DNA of 7,987 nt from Alphaproteobacteria bacterium (GCA_021639925.1 JAJXEL010000101.1:1-7987); one strand, 5' to 3'; shown: positions 1 to 6,625, counted from the first letter of the stretch. The notes: generated from the letters alone by a model not told the origin. Numbers and translations: made by a program.

Positions 1-54
1 AAGAAAAATCGTCATAATAAACAACAATAACACTTTAATATGAAAGGATTTTCC
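1..54. other. AT-rich left edge, no assignable gene
   Basis: This short leader is rich in A and T. All three forward frames close before or at the phoH start: stops lie at 28-30, 15-17 and 41-43. One of them could be the tail of an upstream gene (miaB often precedes phoH in Proteobacteria), but the few codons visible match nothing I recognise. I see no clear promoter boxes. Confidence 0.4.
44..48 (+). promoter_or_regulatory. Shine-Dalgarno AAGGA that favours the GTG start of phoH
   Basis: AAGGA lies 6 bases before a GTG at 55. It falls inside the frame that would be used from the ATG at 40, and that ATG has no purine-rich site upstream. This makes GTG 55 the more likely start. Confidence 0.6.
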
Positions 55-1053
55 GTGGGTAAGAAAAAAGATTTGCAGCGCGTAAAGGAATATGCCGATA
101 ACCAAGTGCTTTTGATTGCTTTGGGGGCGCATAACGATAATCTGAAACGGCTGGAAAAAAAGCTGGGCGTTGAAATCAAAACGCGCGGCAATCAAATTAC
201 GGTCCAAGGGGAAGAGGAAGCCGTCGAACATGCTTTTTCCGCGATGGACAAGATTTATGCCGCCGCCAGAAAAAAAGGCGATATTGACAATTCCGACATA
301 GATAATGCTTTACATGTAAGCGAAGGACGAAAAATGACTTCAAAAGAAAAAACATCTTTGGCCGGTGAAGAAGAAGATCTGACGTTGAAAACCCGCAAAC
401 GCCATATCCAGCCGCGTTCGCAGACCCAGGCGGAATATGTGCGGGCGATGCGCGATTATGAAATGGTGTTCGGCTTGGGGCCCGCCGGAACGGGGAAAAC
501 TTTTCTGGCCGTTGCCAAGGCTGTCGCTTTGATGATCGAAGGGCAGATCGATAAAATCATTTTATCCCGTCCCGCGGTTGAAGCCGGCGAAAATCTGGGA
601 TTCCTGCCCGGCGATTTAAAGGAAAAAATTGATCCGTATCTGCGTCCTTTATACGACGCGCTGTATGATATGCTGCCTCGCGACGTCGTTGATAAAAAGC
701 TGGAACTGGGCGAAATCGAAGTCGCGCCGCTGGCGTTTATGCGCGGTCGTACTTTGACGAATGCAATGGTAATCCTGGACGAAGCGCAAAATACGACGCC
801 GATGCAGATGAAAATGTTTTTAACCCGTATGGGGGAAAATTCCCGTATGGTGATCAACGGGGATTTAAGCCAGACAGATTTGCCGCGCGGCGTCCAATCC
901 GGGCTGGCCGACGCTTTGGACGTTTTGCGCAACGTTAAAGATATCGCCGTTGTGACTTTTACGGAAAAAGACGTCGTCCGCCATGGTCTGGTTTCCTCTA
1001 TTGTCAAAGCGTATGACAGACGTTACGCGTCGCGCAAAGGGCTGGCCGGTTAA
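55..1053 (+). CDS. phoH: PhoH-like P-loop ATPase (YbeZ family)
   Basis: This is a cytoplasmic nucleotide-binding protein of the PhoH/YbeZ family, an RNA-associated ATPase thought to work with YbeY in ribosome and RNA metabolism. From GTG 55 it has 332 residues. The N-terminal ~75 residues form a KH-like segment (ALGAHNDNLKRLEKKLG). An acidic/basic linker follows, then the PhoH ATPase domain with Walker A GPAGTGKT near residues 142-149, Walker B VILDEAQN near 239-246, and the family motif NGDLSQTDLP near 268-277. The length is usual for the family. An in-frame ATG at 40 would add five residues but lacks a ribosome-binding site. The stop is 2 bases before ybeY, a pairing conserved across bacteria. 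The biochemical role of the family is only partly known; the family call is firm. Confidence 0.96.
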   Translation: MGKKKDLQRVKEYADNQVLLIALGAHNDNLKRLEKKLGVEIKTRGNQITVQGEEEAVEHAFSAMDKIYAAARKKGDIDNSDIDNALHVSEGRKMTSKEKTSLAGEEEDLTLKTRKRHIQPRSQTQAEYVRAMRDYEMVFGLGPAGTGKTFLAVAKAVALMIEGQIDKIILSRPAVEAGENLGFLPGDLKEKIDPYLRPLYDALYDMLPRDVVDKKLELGEIEVAPLAFMRGRTLTNAMVILDEAQNTTPMQMKMFLTRMGENSRMVINGDLSQTDLPRGVQSGLADALDVLRNVKDIAVVTFTEKDVVRHGLVSSIVKAYDRRYASRKGLAG

Positions 1054-1055
1054 TC

Positions 1056-1550
1056 ATGACGCTGAAAGTCGCTTTGCGCATTGACGGCGCGGCGTGGAAA
1101 AAAGAGCTGCCAGACGTAAAAAAGCTGGTTAAAACGGCGGCAACGGCTGCATGGCTGGCCGGCAATACGGGGGATTTTAAGCTGCCTGTGAAATCTGCGG
1201 AAGTCAGCGTTTTGCTGACCGATGACGCGGCGGTTCATGCTTTGAATAAAGCCTACCGCGGCATAGACCGGCCGACAAATGTTTTGTCTTTCGCCGCTTT
1301 GGACGACGAAGACGAACCGATCGTCGATCCGCTGCTGCTGGGGGATATCGCCGTTGCGTTTGAAACGACAAAACGCGAAGCGCAGGATCAAAAAATATCA
1401 ACGGCGGATCATTTGTTTCATTTGATTGTTCACGGCGTGCTGCATTTGATCGGGTATGATCACATGACTGATGCGGACGCGGCCGAAATGGAAGCGCTGG
1501 AAATTAAAATTCTGGCGCGAAACGGTATGGATAACCCCTATGATGATTAA
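1056..1550 (+). CDS. ybeY: Endoribonuclease YbeY, rRNA maturation factor
   Basis: YbeY is a single-strand-specific, zinc-dependent endoribonuclease needed for 16S rRNA 3'-end maturation and ribosome quality control. The 164-residue protein has the metal-binding signature HGVLHLIGYDH at residues 126-136, giving His126, His130 and His136 in the HxxxHxxxxxH spacing. It also has the conserved LNKAYRGIDRPTNVLSF block near residues 63-79 and LGDIAVAFE near 95-103. All expected key residues are present. The ATG is 2 bases after the phoH stop, and AAAGGG at 1036-1041 is rather far upstream, so translation is probably coupled to phoH. The end overlaps the lnt start. Length and motifs are typical of the family. 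Confidence 0.97.
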   Translation: MTLKVALRIDGAAWKKELPDVKKLVKTAATAAWLAGNTGDFKLPVKSAEVSVLLTDDAAVHALNKAYRGIDRPTNVLSFAALDDEDEPIVDPLLLGDIAVAFETTKREAQDQKISTADHLFHLIVHGVLHLIGYDHMTDADAAEMEALEIKILARNGMDNPYDD

Positions 1551-3087
1551 AAAAGCGGCAGAAATATTCTGCCGGAAAAAATATTTGCCGGCTTTGCTTT
1601 GCGGCTTTGCCGCCGTCGGGGCGCTACCGCCTTTTTATGTTATTCCTTGCTTGTTTGTCGCTTTTTCGGGAATGTTCTTTCTGATTGATCGTTTGGACGG
1701 CAGAAGACAGGCCGCGGCTGTCGGATTTTTTTTCGGCTTCGGTTTCTTTTCCCTCGGATTGGCATGGGTGTCAAATGCCCTGATGATTGAAGGTATGGGG
1801 TTTCGATCTTTGGCGCCTGTGCCGCCTTTGGGGTTCGGTCTGTGGGGCGGATTGTTCGGCGCGGCGGCGGCTGTCGCGGCAGTCTTTTTTAAAAAAGGTC
1901 TGCGCCGGCTGACGGCGTTCAGCGCTGCTTGGGGGATATTGGAATGGGTCCGGTCGTGGCTGTTTACCGGCTTTCCGTGGAATTTGACCGCTTCGGTTTG
2001 GACGGATTGGCCGGTAATGATGCAGACCGCGTCAATATGGGGAGCGTACGGATTAAGCGCCGTCACCGTTTTTATTGCCGGATTGCCGGCTTTGATCCGG
2101 GGACGCAGCGATATTGTTAAAACGGTCGGCGCGGCGGCTTTGATCCTTTTGATCTTGTTTGGTTTCGGATCATGGCGGCTGGCAAAAGCGCCCGCGCCCG
2201 GGGATACAATTAACGGCGTTTTGATCCGTCTGGTTCAGCCGGATATTCCGCAGGGGAAAAAATGGAGCGCGGACGAAGCCGAACAGAATTTAATGAAGCA
2301 TGTTCATCTGAGCCGCGCGCCCGGCGCGGAAAAAGTAACGCATGTCATTTGGCCGGAAACGGCGACGCAGTTTTTATTGACCGACGACGATTTCGCGCGC
2401 GCCATGGTGACCAGCGCTTTGACGCCGGGATCAATTTTACTGGCGGGATCTTTGCGCCGGGAAGTAAACGAACAAGAAAAACCGGCCGTTAAAATGTTTA
2501 ACAGTATTGTGGCTTTGAACGATCTGGGAGTTTTTCTGGGCAGTTATGATAAATCGCATCTGGTGCCGTTCGGCGAATATGTTCCTTTGTCGGAAATGTT
2601 TCCGTTTGTCCGCAAGTTAACGCCGGTCGCTATGGATTTCAGTACCGGAGACGGCGTCAAAACAGTCGTTATTCCGCGGACTTTGCCTGTCGGTATGCTG
2701 GTTTGTTATGAAGTTATTTTCCCCGGGCAGGTTGTGGATAAACAGGTCAGGCCGTATTGGCTGTTAAACGTTACGAACGACGGGTGGTACGGGATCAGCG
2801 CCGGGCCGTATCAACATTTTGCCGCCGCGCAAATGCGGGCCGTAGAGGAAGGTTTGCCTCTGGCCAGGGCGGCAAATACGGGAATCAGCGGCATGATAGA
2901 CGCTTACGGCCGTGTGACGGCTTTGCTGGGGCTGGGCAAAAAAGGTTTTATTGATGCCGGTCTGCCCCGGCGGACGGATCAGCCGACACTTTACGCCGCA
3001 TATGGCAATAAGATCCCTTTAATCTTTTGTCTGGTATTGCTGGTTGCCGCTGCGGTTCCTTATCCTAAAACAGGAGTTTCAAAATGA
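1540..3087 (+). CDS. lnt: Apolipoprotein N-acyltransferase Lnt
   Basis: Lnt is an inner-membrane enzyme that adds the third acyl chain to the N-terminal cysteine of lipoproteins, taking it from phospholipid. From ATG 1540 it has 515 residues, close to the E. coli enzyme (512). The N-terminal ~220 residues are a series of hydrophobic membrane segments. A periplasmic nitrilase-like domain follows, with the catalytic triad Glu273 (VIWPETATQF), Lys338 (SYDKSHLVPFGEY) and Cys389 (GMLVCYEVIFP), and then a C-terminal membrane segment (near residues 490-507) and a short tail. The frame is open upstream to an ATG at 1471, but the extra 23 residues are Arg/Lys/Trp-rich, unlike Lnt, and come from sequence coding for ybeY. 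A second ATG at 1543 is equally possible. The start overlaps the ybeY stop by 11 bases, implying coupling. The corC-like gene often found between ybeY and lnt is absent. Confidence 0.97.
   Translation: MMIKKAAEIFCRKKYLPALLCGFAAVGALPPFYVIPCLFVAFSGMFFLIDRLDGRRQAAAVGFFFGFGFFSLGLAWVSNALMIEGMGFRSLAPVPPLGFGLWGGLFGAAAAVAAVFFKKGLRRLTAFSAAWGILEWVRSWLFTGFPWNLTASVWTDWPVMMQTASIWGAYGLSAVTVFIAGLPALIRGRSDIVKTVGAAALILLILFGFGSWRLAKAPAPGDTINGVLIRLVQPDIPQGKKWSADEAEQNLMKHVHLSRAPGAEKVTHVIWPETATQFLLTDDDFARAMVTSALTPGSILLAGSLRREVNEQEKPAVKMFNSIVALNDLGVFLGSYDKSHLVPFGEYVPLSEMFPFVRKLTPVAMDFSTGDGVKTVVIPRTLPVGMLVCYEVIFPGQVVDKQVRPYWLLNVTNDGWYGISAGPYQHFAAAQMRAVEEGLPLARAANTGISGMIDAYGRVTALLGLGKKGFIDAGLPRRTDQPTLYAAYGNKIPLIFCLVLLVAAAVPYPKTGVSK
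3072..3076 (+). promoter_or_regulatory. Strong Shine-Dalgarno AGGAG of the small lipoprotein gene
   Basis: AGGAG sits inside the last codons of lnt, 7 bases before the ATG at 3084. This near-ideal site at good spacing is the main support that the short downstream frame is translated. Confidence 0.75.
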
Positions 3088-3233
3088 AAAAAGTTGTTTT
3101 TTTATTAATAAGCGCGGGTGTTCTGCTGATGACGACGGGGTGCCGGAATCAATATGACATTCCCACCTACCGGACAACGGATTCTTACGGTTCTGTTTTT
3201 GAAGGAAACTATGTTCCTCAGGATGTGCATTAA
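3084..3233 (+). CDS. Small predicted lipoprotein (49 aa), unknown function
   Basis: I do not recognise this gene. It encodes 49 residues. A Lys-Lys start and a hydrophobic stretch (VVFLLISAGVLLM) lead to a lipobox-like TTGC with Cys20, which fits a type II signal peptide cut before Cys20. The lipobox is weak because the usual Leu at -3 is Thr. The mature part would be a 30-residue lipopeptide, polar and rich in Tyr, Thr and Asp, with no cysteine pair or known domain. The residue after Cys is Arg, so there is no Asp +2 retention signal of the E. coli kind, and an outer-membrane destination is possible. Its ATG overlaps the lnt TGA as ATGA, and it has a strong AGGAG site. It should itself be a substrate of Lnt. 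It does not carry the CGxKGPL motif of LptM. The coding call is fairly sure; the function is unknown. Confidence 0.75.
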   Translation: MKKVVFLLISAGVLLMTTGCRNQYDIPTYRTTDSYGSVFEGNYVPQDVH

Positions 3234-3249
3234 TTATTCGTAACTGAGG
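3216..3249. repeat. 6-bp inverted repeat spanning the two abutting stop codons
   Basis: CCTCAG at 3216-3221 is complementary to CTGAGG at 3244-3249, with a 22-base AT-rich loop holding both stop codons. It is the only inverted repeat I noticed at the convergent junction. No uninterrupted T run follows on either strand, so it is at best a weak bidirectional terminator and may be chance. Confidence 0.25.
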
Positions 3250-4121
3250 TTGTTTAACCGCCAGTACGTTTCCGTTTCATATAACTTGGGGTTGTTTTTG
3301 GCGTAATCCAAAGCCGTGTTGCCGTCTTTGTCCGTCAAAGGAATTCTGGCGCCGCAGTCAATCAATACTTCAACGGTTTCCGGGTTCGGATTAAAAGCCG
3401 CCGCATACATCAAAGGCGTTAATCCTTCCGCGCTGCGGTCGTCAATACCCGCGCCGTTTTCCAGCAAGGTCATTAAAATATAAGGGTTTAAGTTTTTCCC
3501 GGCTGCCAGCATCAGCGGCGTAACGCCGAATTCGGCGCGGTCAGATGTGCGCGCGCCCAAAGACAGCAAAGTTTTAACGACTTCTACGGAAGTATTTTGC
3601 TGAATTGCGTGCATCAAAGGAGTTAATCCGTTTTTGTCGCGTTCATTAATATCCATGCCGTGGTTTTTTAACCAGAACAGCAAAGAATTCGTCGGTTTGT
3701 TTGACAAAGCGATTGTTAAAGCCGTCTGTCCGGCGTTTGTTTTGTCATACAGATTACTGCCGCGTTTTATCAGCAGATCCAGCGTTTTTTGCGGCGCATT
3801 GTTTTTAATGGCATGGAACAGGGCAGTCATGCCTTCTGAATCTTTCAGCGTGACGGACGCGCCGGCCTTTAAAAGAACGTCGGTTACTTTTGTATTTTTA
3901 TTATAAGCCGCGGCAACCATCAGCGGGGTAATGCCATATTCGTCGCGGCCGTTCGGATCCGCGCCCGTTTTGATATAAGCCAGCGCCTGCGCGGGGGACC
4001 CGCTGATTAATACTGTTTGAAACGGAGGCATTTCCCGGCGGAAAAAAATAATCAGCGCAATAATAACCAATAAAACGGCAGAGGCCGCAATACAAATTAA
4101 ACCTATGTTCAGATCCTGCAT
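3234..4121 (-). CDS. Membrane-anchored ankyrin-repeat protein
   Basis: This protein has 295 residues from ATG 4121. Residues 6-27 are one strongly hydrophobic segment, followed by Arg-Arg. After a short half-repeat-like helix (near 38-54) come six tandem ankyrin repeats at residues 55-258. Each is exactly 34 residues and carries a G-x-T-[PA]-L core. A partial seventh (259-280) and a short tail follow. Ankyrin repeats mediate protein binding; no enzyme motif is visible. The start lies one base after the Enzyme I stop. An AAGGAG site at 4137-4142 is 15 bases upstream, longer than ideal. An in-frame ATG at 4154 would add 11 residues (with three Lys) but has no ribosome-binding site and overlaps ptsP. 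With the short start, the positive-inside rule favours a cytoplasmic repeat domain. It probably acts on a partner at the inner membrane, possibly a PTS protein; this is inference. Confidence 0.9.
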   Translation of the reverse strand: MQDLNIGLICIAASAVLLVIIALIIFFRREMPPFQTVLISGSPAQALAYIKTGADPNGRDEYGITPLMVAAAYNKNTKVTDVLLKAGASVTLKDSEGMTALFHAIKNNAPQKTLDLLIKRGSNLYDKTNAGQTALTIALSNKPTNSLLFWLKNHGMDINERDKNGLTPLMHAIQQNTSVEVVKTLLSLGARTSDRAEFGVTPLMLAAGKNLNPYILMTLLENGAGIDDRSAEGLTPLMYAAAFNPNPETVEVLIDCGARIPLTDKDGNTALDYAKNNPKLYETETYWRLNNLSYE

Positions 4122-4122
4122 T

Positions 4123-5949
4123 TTAATAAAATCTGACTCCTTCTTCAAAGGCATTAAATGTTTTTACAATATCCGACGGAGAGGAAAGCGACAAGAGCCG
4201 ATTTGCAAAATGTTCCATTTCCGTCAGACTCAGGGATCTGATTCTTTCCTTAACCATTGGAATATTAATAGCCGGCATGGATAATTCATGAATTCCCAAT
4301 CCGATCAGTACGGCGGCATAGCGGTGATTGGACGCCATTTCCCCGCAAATGCTAACGGGAACATGCACCGAATTAGCACTTTCGACCGTTTTTTTCAATA
4401 ACTTCAGAATTGACGGGTGCAGCGGGTTAAATAATGACGCTACCGAAGAATCTGTTCTGTCGACAGCCAGCGTATATTGAATCAGGTCATTCGTTCCGAT
4501 TGATAAAAAATCGCAGTTCGCGGCCAATACTCCGGCTTCCAAAGCGGCGGCCGGCGTTTCGATCATAACGCCCAGCTGCGGCGGCCGGTCGGGCAGGGGA
4601 ACGGATTTTTCGCGCAGTTCGTTTTCACATTCCGCCAGCAGCTTTTTAGCCGAAACGACTTCTTCAACGGAAGTCACCATCGGCAATAAAATGCGTATAT
4701 CACCAAAACAGCAGGCCCTTAACACGGCGCGGAACTGCGTTTTCAGCAAGGCCGAAGTTTTTAAAGCAAAACGGATACCGCGTAATCCCAAAGCCGGATT
4801 TTCCGTTTTTACCGTATGTAAAACATCGGGGCATTTGTCCCCGCCGACGTCGAATGTCCTGAACGTAACCGGTTTTCCTTCCATTCGGGAAGCGATCTGG
4901 CGCAGTATTTCAAATTGTTCGTCTTCGCTGGGCAGGTCGCGGCGGTTCAAAAACATATATTCGCTGCGCATCAATCCGATTCCGTCAACGCCGGTTTGCA
5001 GCAGAAAGTCGACTTCATGAGGCAGGTCAATGTTTCCTTTTAACCGGATAAAGACCTGATCCGAAGTTACGGAAGGTTGGCTGCGCAGGCGTTTTAACGA
5101 TCGTTTCCAGCGCAGGAAATCAGACCGGTATTTCCGGTAAAGATCAACATTTTCCTGAGTCGGGCATAAAATAACTTTGCCGTACGTTCCGTCAATAATA
5201 ATGATATCGCCGGTTTGCGCAACCCGCATCAGATCGGGAATGCCGACAATGGCGGGGATTCCCAAAGAACGCGCCAGCAGCGCCGTATGGCTTTGAACCG
5301 ATCCGCCGGTCGTGACAAACGCCGTGATTTTTTTCAAGTTGAGCAAAGCCGTATCCGCCGCGCTGAGGTCGTTTGCAATAACGACGGCATTTTCCGGCAG
5401 ATGAAGGGTTTTTTCTTTGGCTTCTGTTTGCAGGTTTCTGAGGATTCTGGCGCCGACGCTGCGGATATCTTCTATTCTGGCGGAAATATAAACATCGTCC
5501 ATGGCCGCAAAAACGTCGGCGATGGCGGCGATTTCCGTTTGAACGGCGGCTTCGGCGTTGATCTGTCCGTTTTTAATGCGGTTGCAGACGCCGCGGATCA
5601 GGCGCGACCCTTTTAACATATGGCGGTAAACGTCAAACAAAGAACTTAACGGGTCGTCTTCAAAAGCGTCTTTGGCTTTATCCAAAATGGAATCGAACTG
5701 GTGCAGCGTATTTTGGACGGCGCTCAGAAAGCGCTGTTGTTCCGCGGGAACGTCTTCTTCGTTGATTCTGTACTGCGGAACGGATTTTAACAAAGTATCG
5801 TAAATAAAAACCCTGCCGATTACAATTCCCGGCGAAACCCCCGTTCCTTCGCGGACAATTTCCGCGCCGTCCAAAGGACAGACGCTCCGGCCGGTTTTGC
5901 GGCGTTTGGAAAAGGCGGGCAGTTTTTTAATTTTCGTTGAATTTGTCAT
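4123..5949 (-). CDS. ptsP: PTS Enzyme I (phosphoenolpyruvate-protein phosphotransferase)
   Basis: This cytoplasmic enzyme takes phosphate from PEP onto its own histidine and passes it to HPr. In the 608 residues, the N-terminal EI domain begins near REGTGVSPGIVIGRV. The phospho-histidine is His221 in GGSVQSHTALLARSLGIPA. The PEP-binding barrel contains GIGLMRSEYMFL near 323-334 and GTNDLIQYTLAVDR near 485-498, and the catalytic Cys535 is in VSICGEM. All active residues are present. There is no GAF domain, so it differs from the usual nitrogen-PTS EI (PtsP); the symbol ptsI would be equally fair. Compared with E. coli EI (575 residues) it has about 32 extra basic residues at the N terminus. 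The ATG overlaps the end of ptsH by 23 bases and lacks a clear ribosome-binding site. A TTG at 5874, with GGAG about 10 bases upstream, would remove most of the extension. Confidence 0.95.
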   Translation of the reverse strand: MTNSTKIKKLPAFSKRRKTGRSVCPLDGAEIVREGTGVSPGIVIGRVFIYDTLLKSVPQYRINEEDVPAEQQRFLSAVQNTLHQFDSILDKAKDAFEDDPLSSLFDVYRHMLKGSRLIRGVCNRIKNGQINAEAAVQTEIAAIADVFAAMDDVYISARIEDIRSVGARILRNLQTEAKEKTLHLPENAVVIANDLSAADTALLNLKKITAFVTTGGSVQSHTALLARSLGIPAIVGIPDLMRVAQTGDIIIIDGTYGKVILCPTQENVDLYRKYRSDFLRWKRSLKRLRSQPSVTSDQVFIRLKGNIDLPHEVDFLLQTGVDGIGLMRSEYMFLNRRDLPSEDEQFEILRQIASRMEGKPVTFRTFDVGGDKCPDVLHTVKTENPALGLRGIRFALKTSALLKTQFRAVLRACCFGDIRILLPMVTSVEEVVSAKKLLAECENELREKSVPLPDRPPQLGVMIETPAAALEAGVLAANCDFLSIGTNDLIQYTLAVDRTDSSVASLFNPLHPSILKLLKKTVESANSVHVPVSICGEMASNHRYAAVLIGLGIHELSMPAINIPMVKERIRSLSLTEMEHFANRLLSLSSPSDIVKTFNAFEEGVRFY

Positions 5950-6208
5950 TGACCAGTTTTTCCAATGCGTTTAAAGCTTTTTGCGCTTCTTTGCCCGAAC
6001 AGACAACCTTTATTTCCGAATCACAAGCCGCCCCCAGCATCATCAATCCCATAATGGAATGTCCGGAAACTTCCTGTTCGTCTTTTTCAACGCAGACTTG
6101 CGCGTCAAAAGAATCCGCCGTCCTGACGAATGCCGCCGCCGCGCGGGCGTGCAGGCCTTTTTCGTTTGTGATTTTCAGTATTTTGGAAACGCCGGACGCT
6201 GTCGTCAT
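5927..6208 (-). CDS. ptsH: Phosphocarrier protein HPr
   Basis: HPr is the small cytoplasmic phosphocarrier that accepts phosphate from Enzyme I and passes it to EIIA. In the 93 residues, the active-site histidine is His20 in KGLHARAAAAFVR. The regulatory serine is Ser51 in GHSIMGLMMLGA, the site phosphorylated by HprK. Both sites are intact, matching the presence of hprK in the same operon. The protein is slightly longer than E. coli HPr (85) because of short extensions at both ends. The start at 6208 has AAAGGG (6215-6220 on the minus strand) 6 bases upstream. It lies 14 bases after the EIIA stop, the largest gap in this operon, and its own stop lies inside the start of the Enzyme I gene. 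Confidence 0.96.
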   Translation of the reverse strand: MTTASGVSKILKITNEKGLHARAAAAFVRTADSFDAQVCVEKDEQEVSGHSIMGLMMLGAACDSEIKVVCSGKEAQKALNALEKLVNDKFNEN

Positions 6209-6222
6209 TCGGTGCCCTTTTT

Positions 6223-6624
6223 TTAAGAATGATTCAACAAAGCCGAAGCGACATTGATATATTTTTTACCGGCTTCCTGAGCGCTTAAAGTCGCTTCTTT
6301 CAGTTTTTGGTTTGAACGTACCTGAGCCAACTTGATCAGCATCGGCAAATTCATGCCGGCCAGGACTTCGACATTATCCTGCGTCATCATGGAAATTGCC
6401 AGATTGGAAGGCGTTCCGCCGAACATGTCTGTTAAAACGATCACGCCGTCGCCTTTGTCGACCCGTGCGATTTTTTCCTGAATTTCCGTGCGGCGCTGTT
6501 CCATGTCGTCCGTTGGAAAAATACTGACGGTTTCAACGTTTTCCTGCGGACCGACGACATGTTCCATTACGGCCTTCATTTCTTCGGCCAAATGTCTGTG
6601 AGAAACTAAAATCAAGCCAATCAT
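6223..6624 (-). CDS. PTS EIIA component, mannose family (ManX-like)
   Basis: This single-domain cytoplasmic EIIA of the mannose/fructose/sorbose family receives phosphate from HPr. From ATG 6624 it has 133 residues. The expected phospho-histidine is His9 in LILVSHRHLAEEM, and the family motif VLTDMFGGTPSNLAI lies near residues 63-77. In most members the histidine is followed by Gly; here Arg follows and a second His (His11) is two residues on. The frame is open to an ATG at 6657, but that start overlaps rapZ and adds 11 basic residues. ATG 6624 has AGGAA 7 bases upstream and follows the rapZ stop by one base. With no EIIB or EIIC encoded nearby, it is probably a regulatory end point of the phosphorelay rather than part of a sugar transporter. 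Confidence 0.94.
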   Translation of the reverse strand: MIGLILVSHRHLAEEMKAVMEHVVGPQENVETVSIFPTDDMEQRRTEIQEKIARVDKGDGVIVLTDMFGGTPSNLAISMMTQDNVEVLAGMNLPMLIKLAQVRSNQKLKEATLSAQEAGKKYINVASALLNHS

Positions 6625-6625
6625 T

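Noticed and set aside
456..1007. Long minus-strand open frame opposite phoH
   Set aside because: It is antisense to the conserved ATPase domain, is rich in Ser/Arg/Thr with no recognisable motif, and is explained by the codon bias of phoH.
1635..2066. Minus-strand open frame opposite the membrane part of lnt
   Set aside because: The peptide is a Pro/Lys/Ala-rich low-complexity product of reading lnt backwards; there is no independent support.
3084..3233. Small frame after lnt considered as LptM-like or as a toxin
   Set aside because: The CGxKGPL motif of LptM is absent, there is no partner antitoxin gene, and a lipobox-like cysteine fits a lipoprotein better than a membrane toxin.
3248..3259. 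GGTT-GTTT-AACC mini-hairpin as a terminator
   Set aside because: A four-base-pair stem inside the ankyrin coding region without a T run is too weak to call.
5215..5616. Plus-strand open frame opposite Enzyme I
   Set aside because: It is Gly/Arg/Asp-rich with no motif and covers the region antisense to the EI phospho-histidine domain, which must be conserved.
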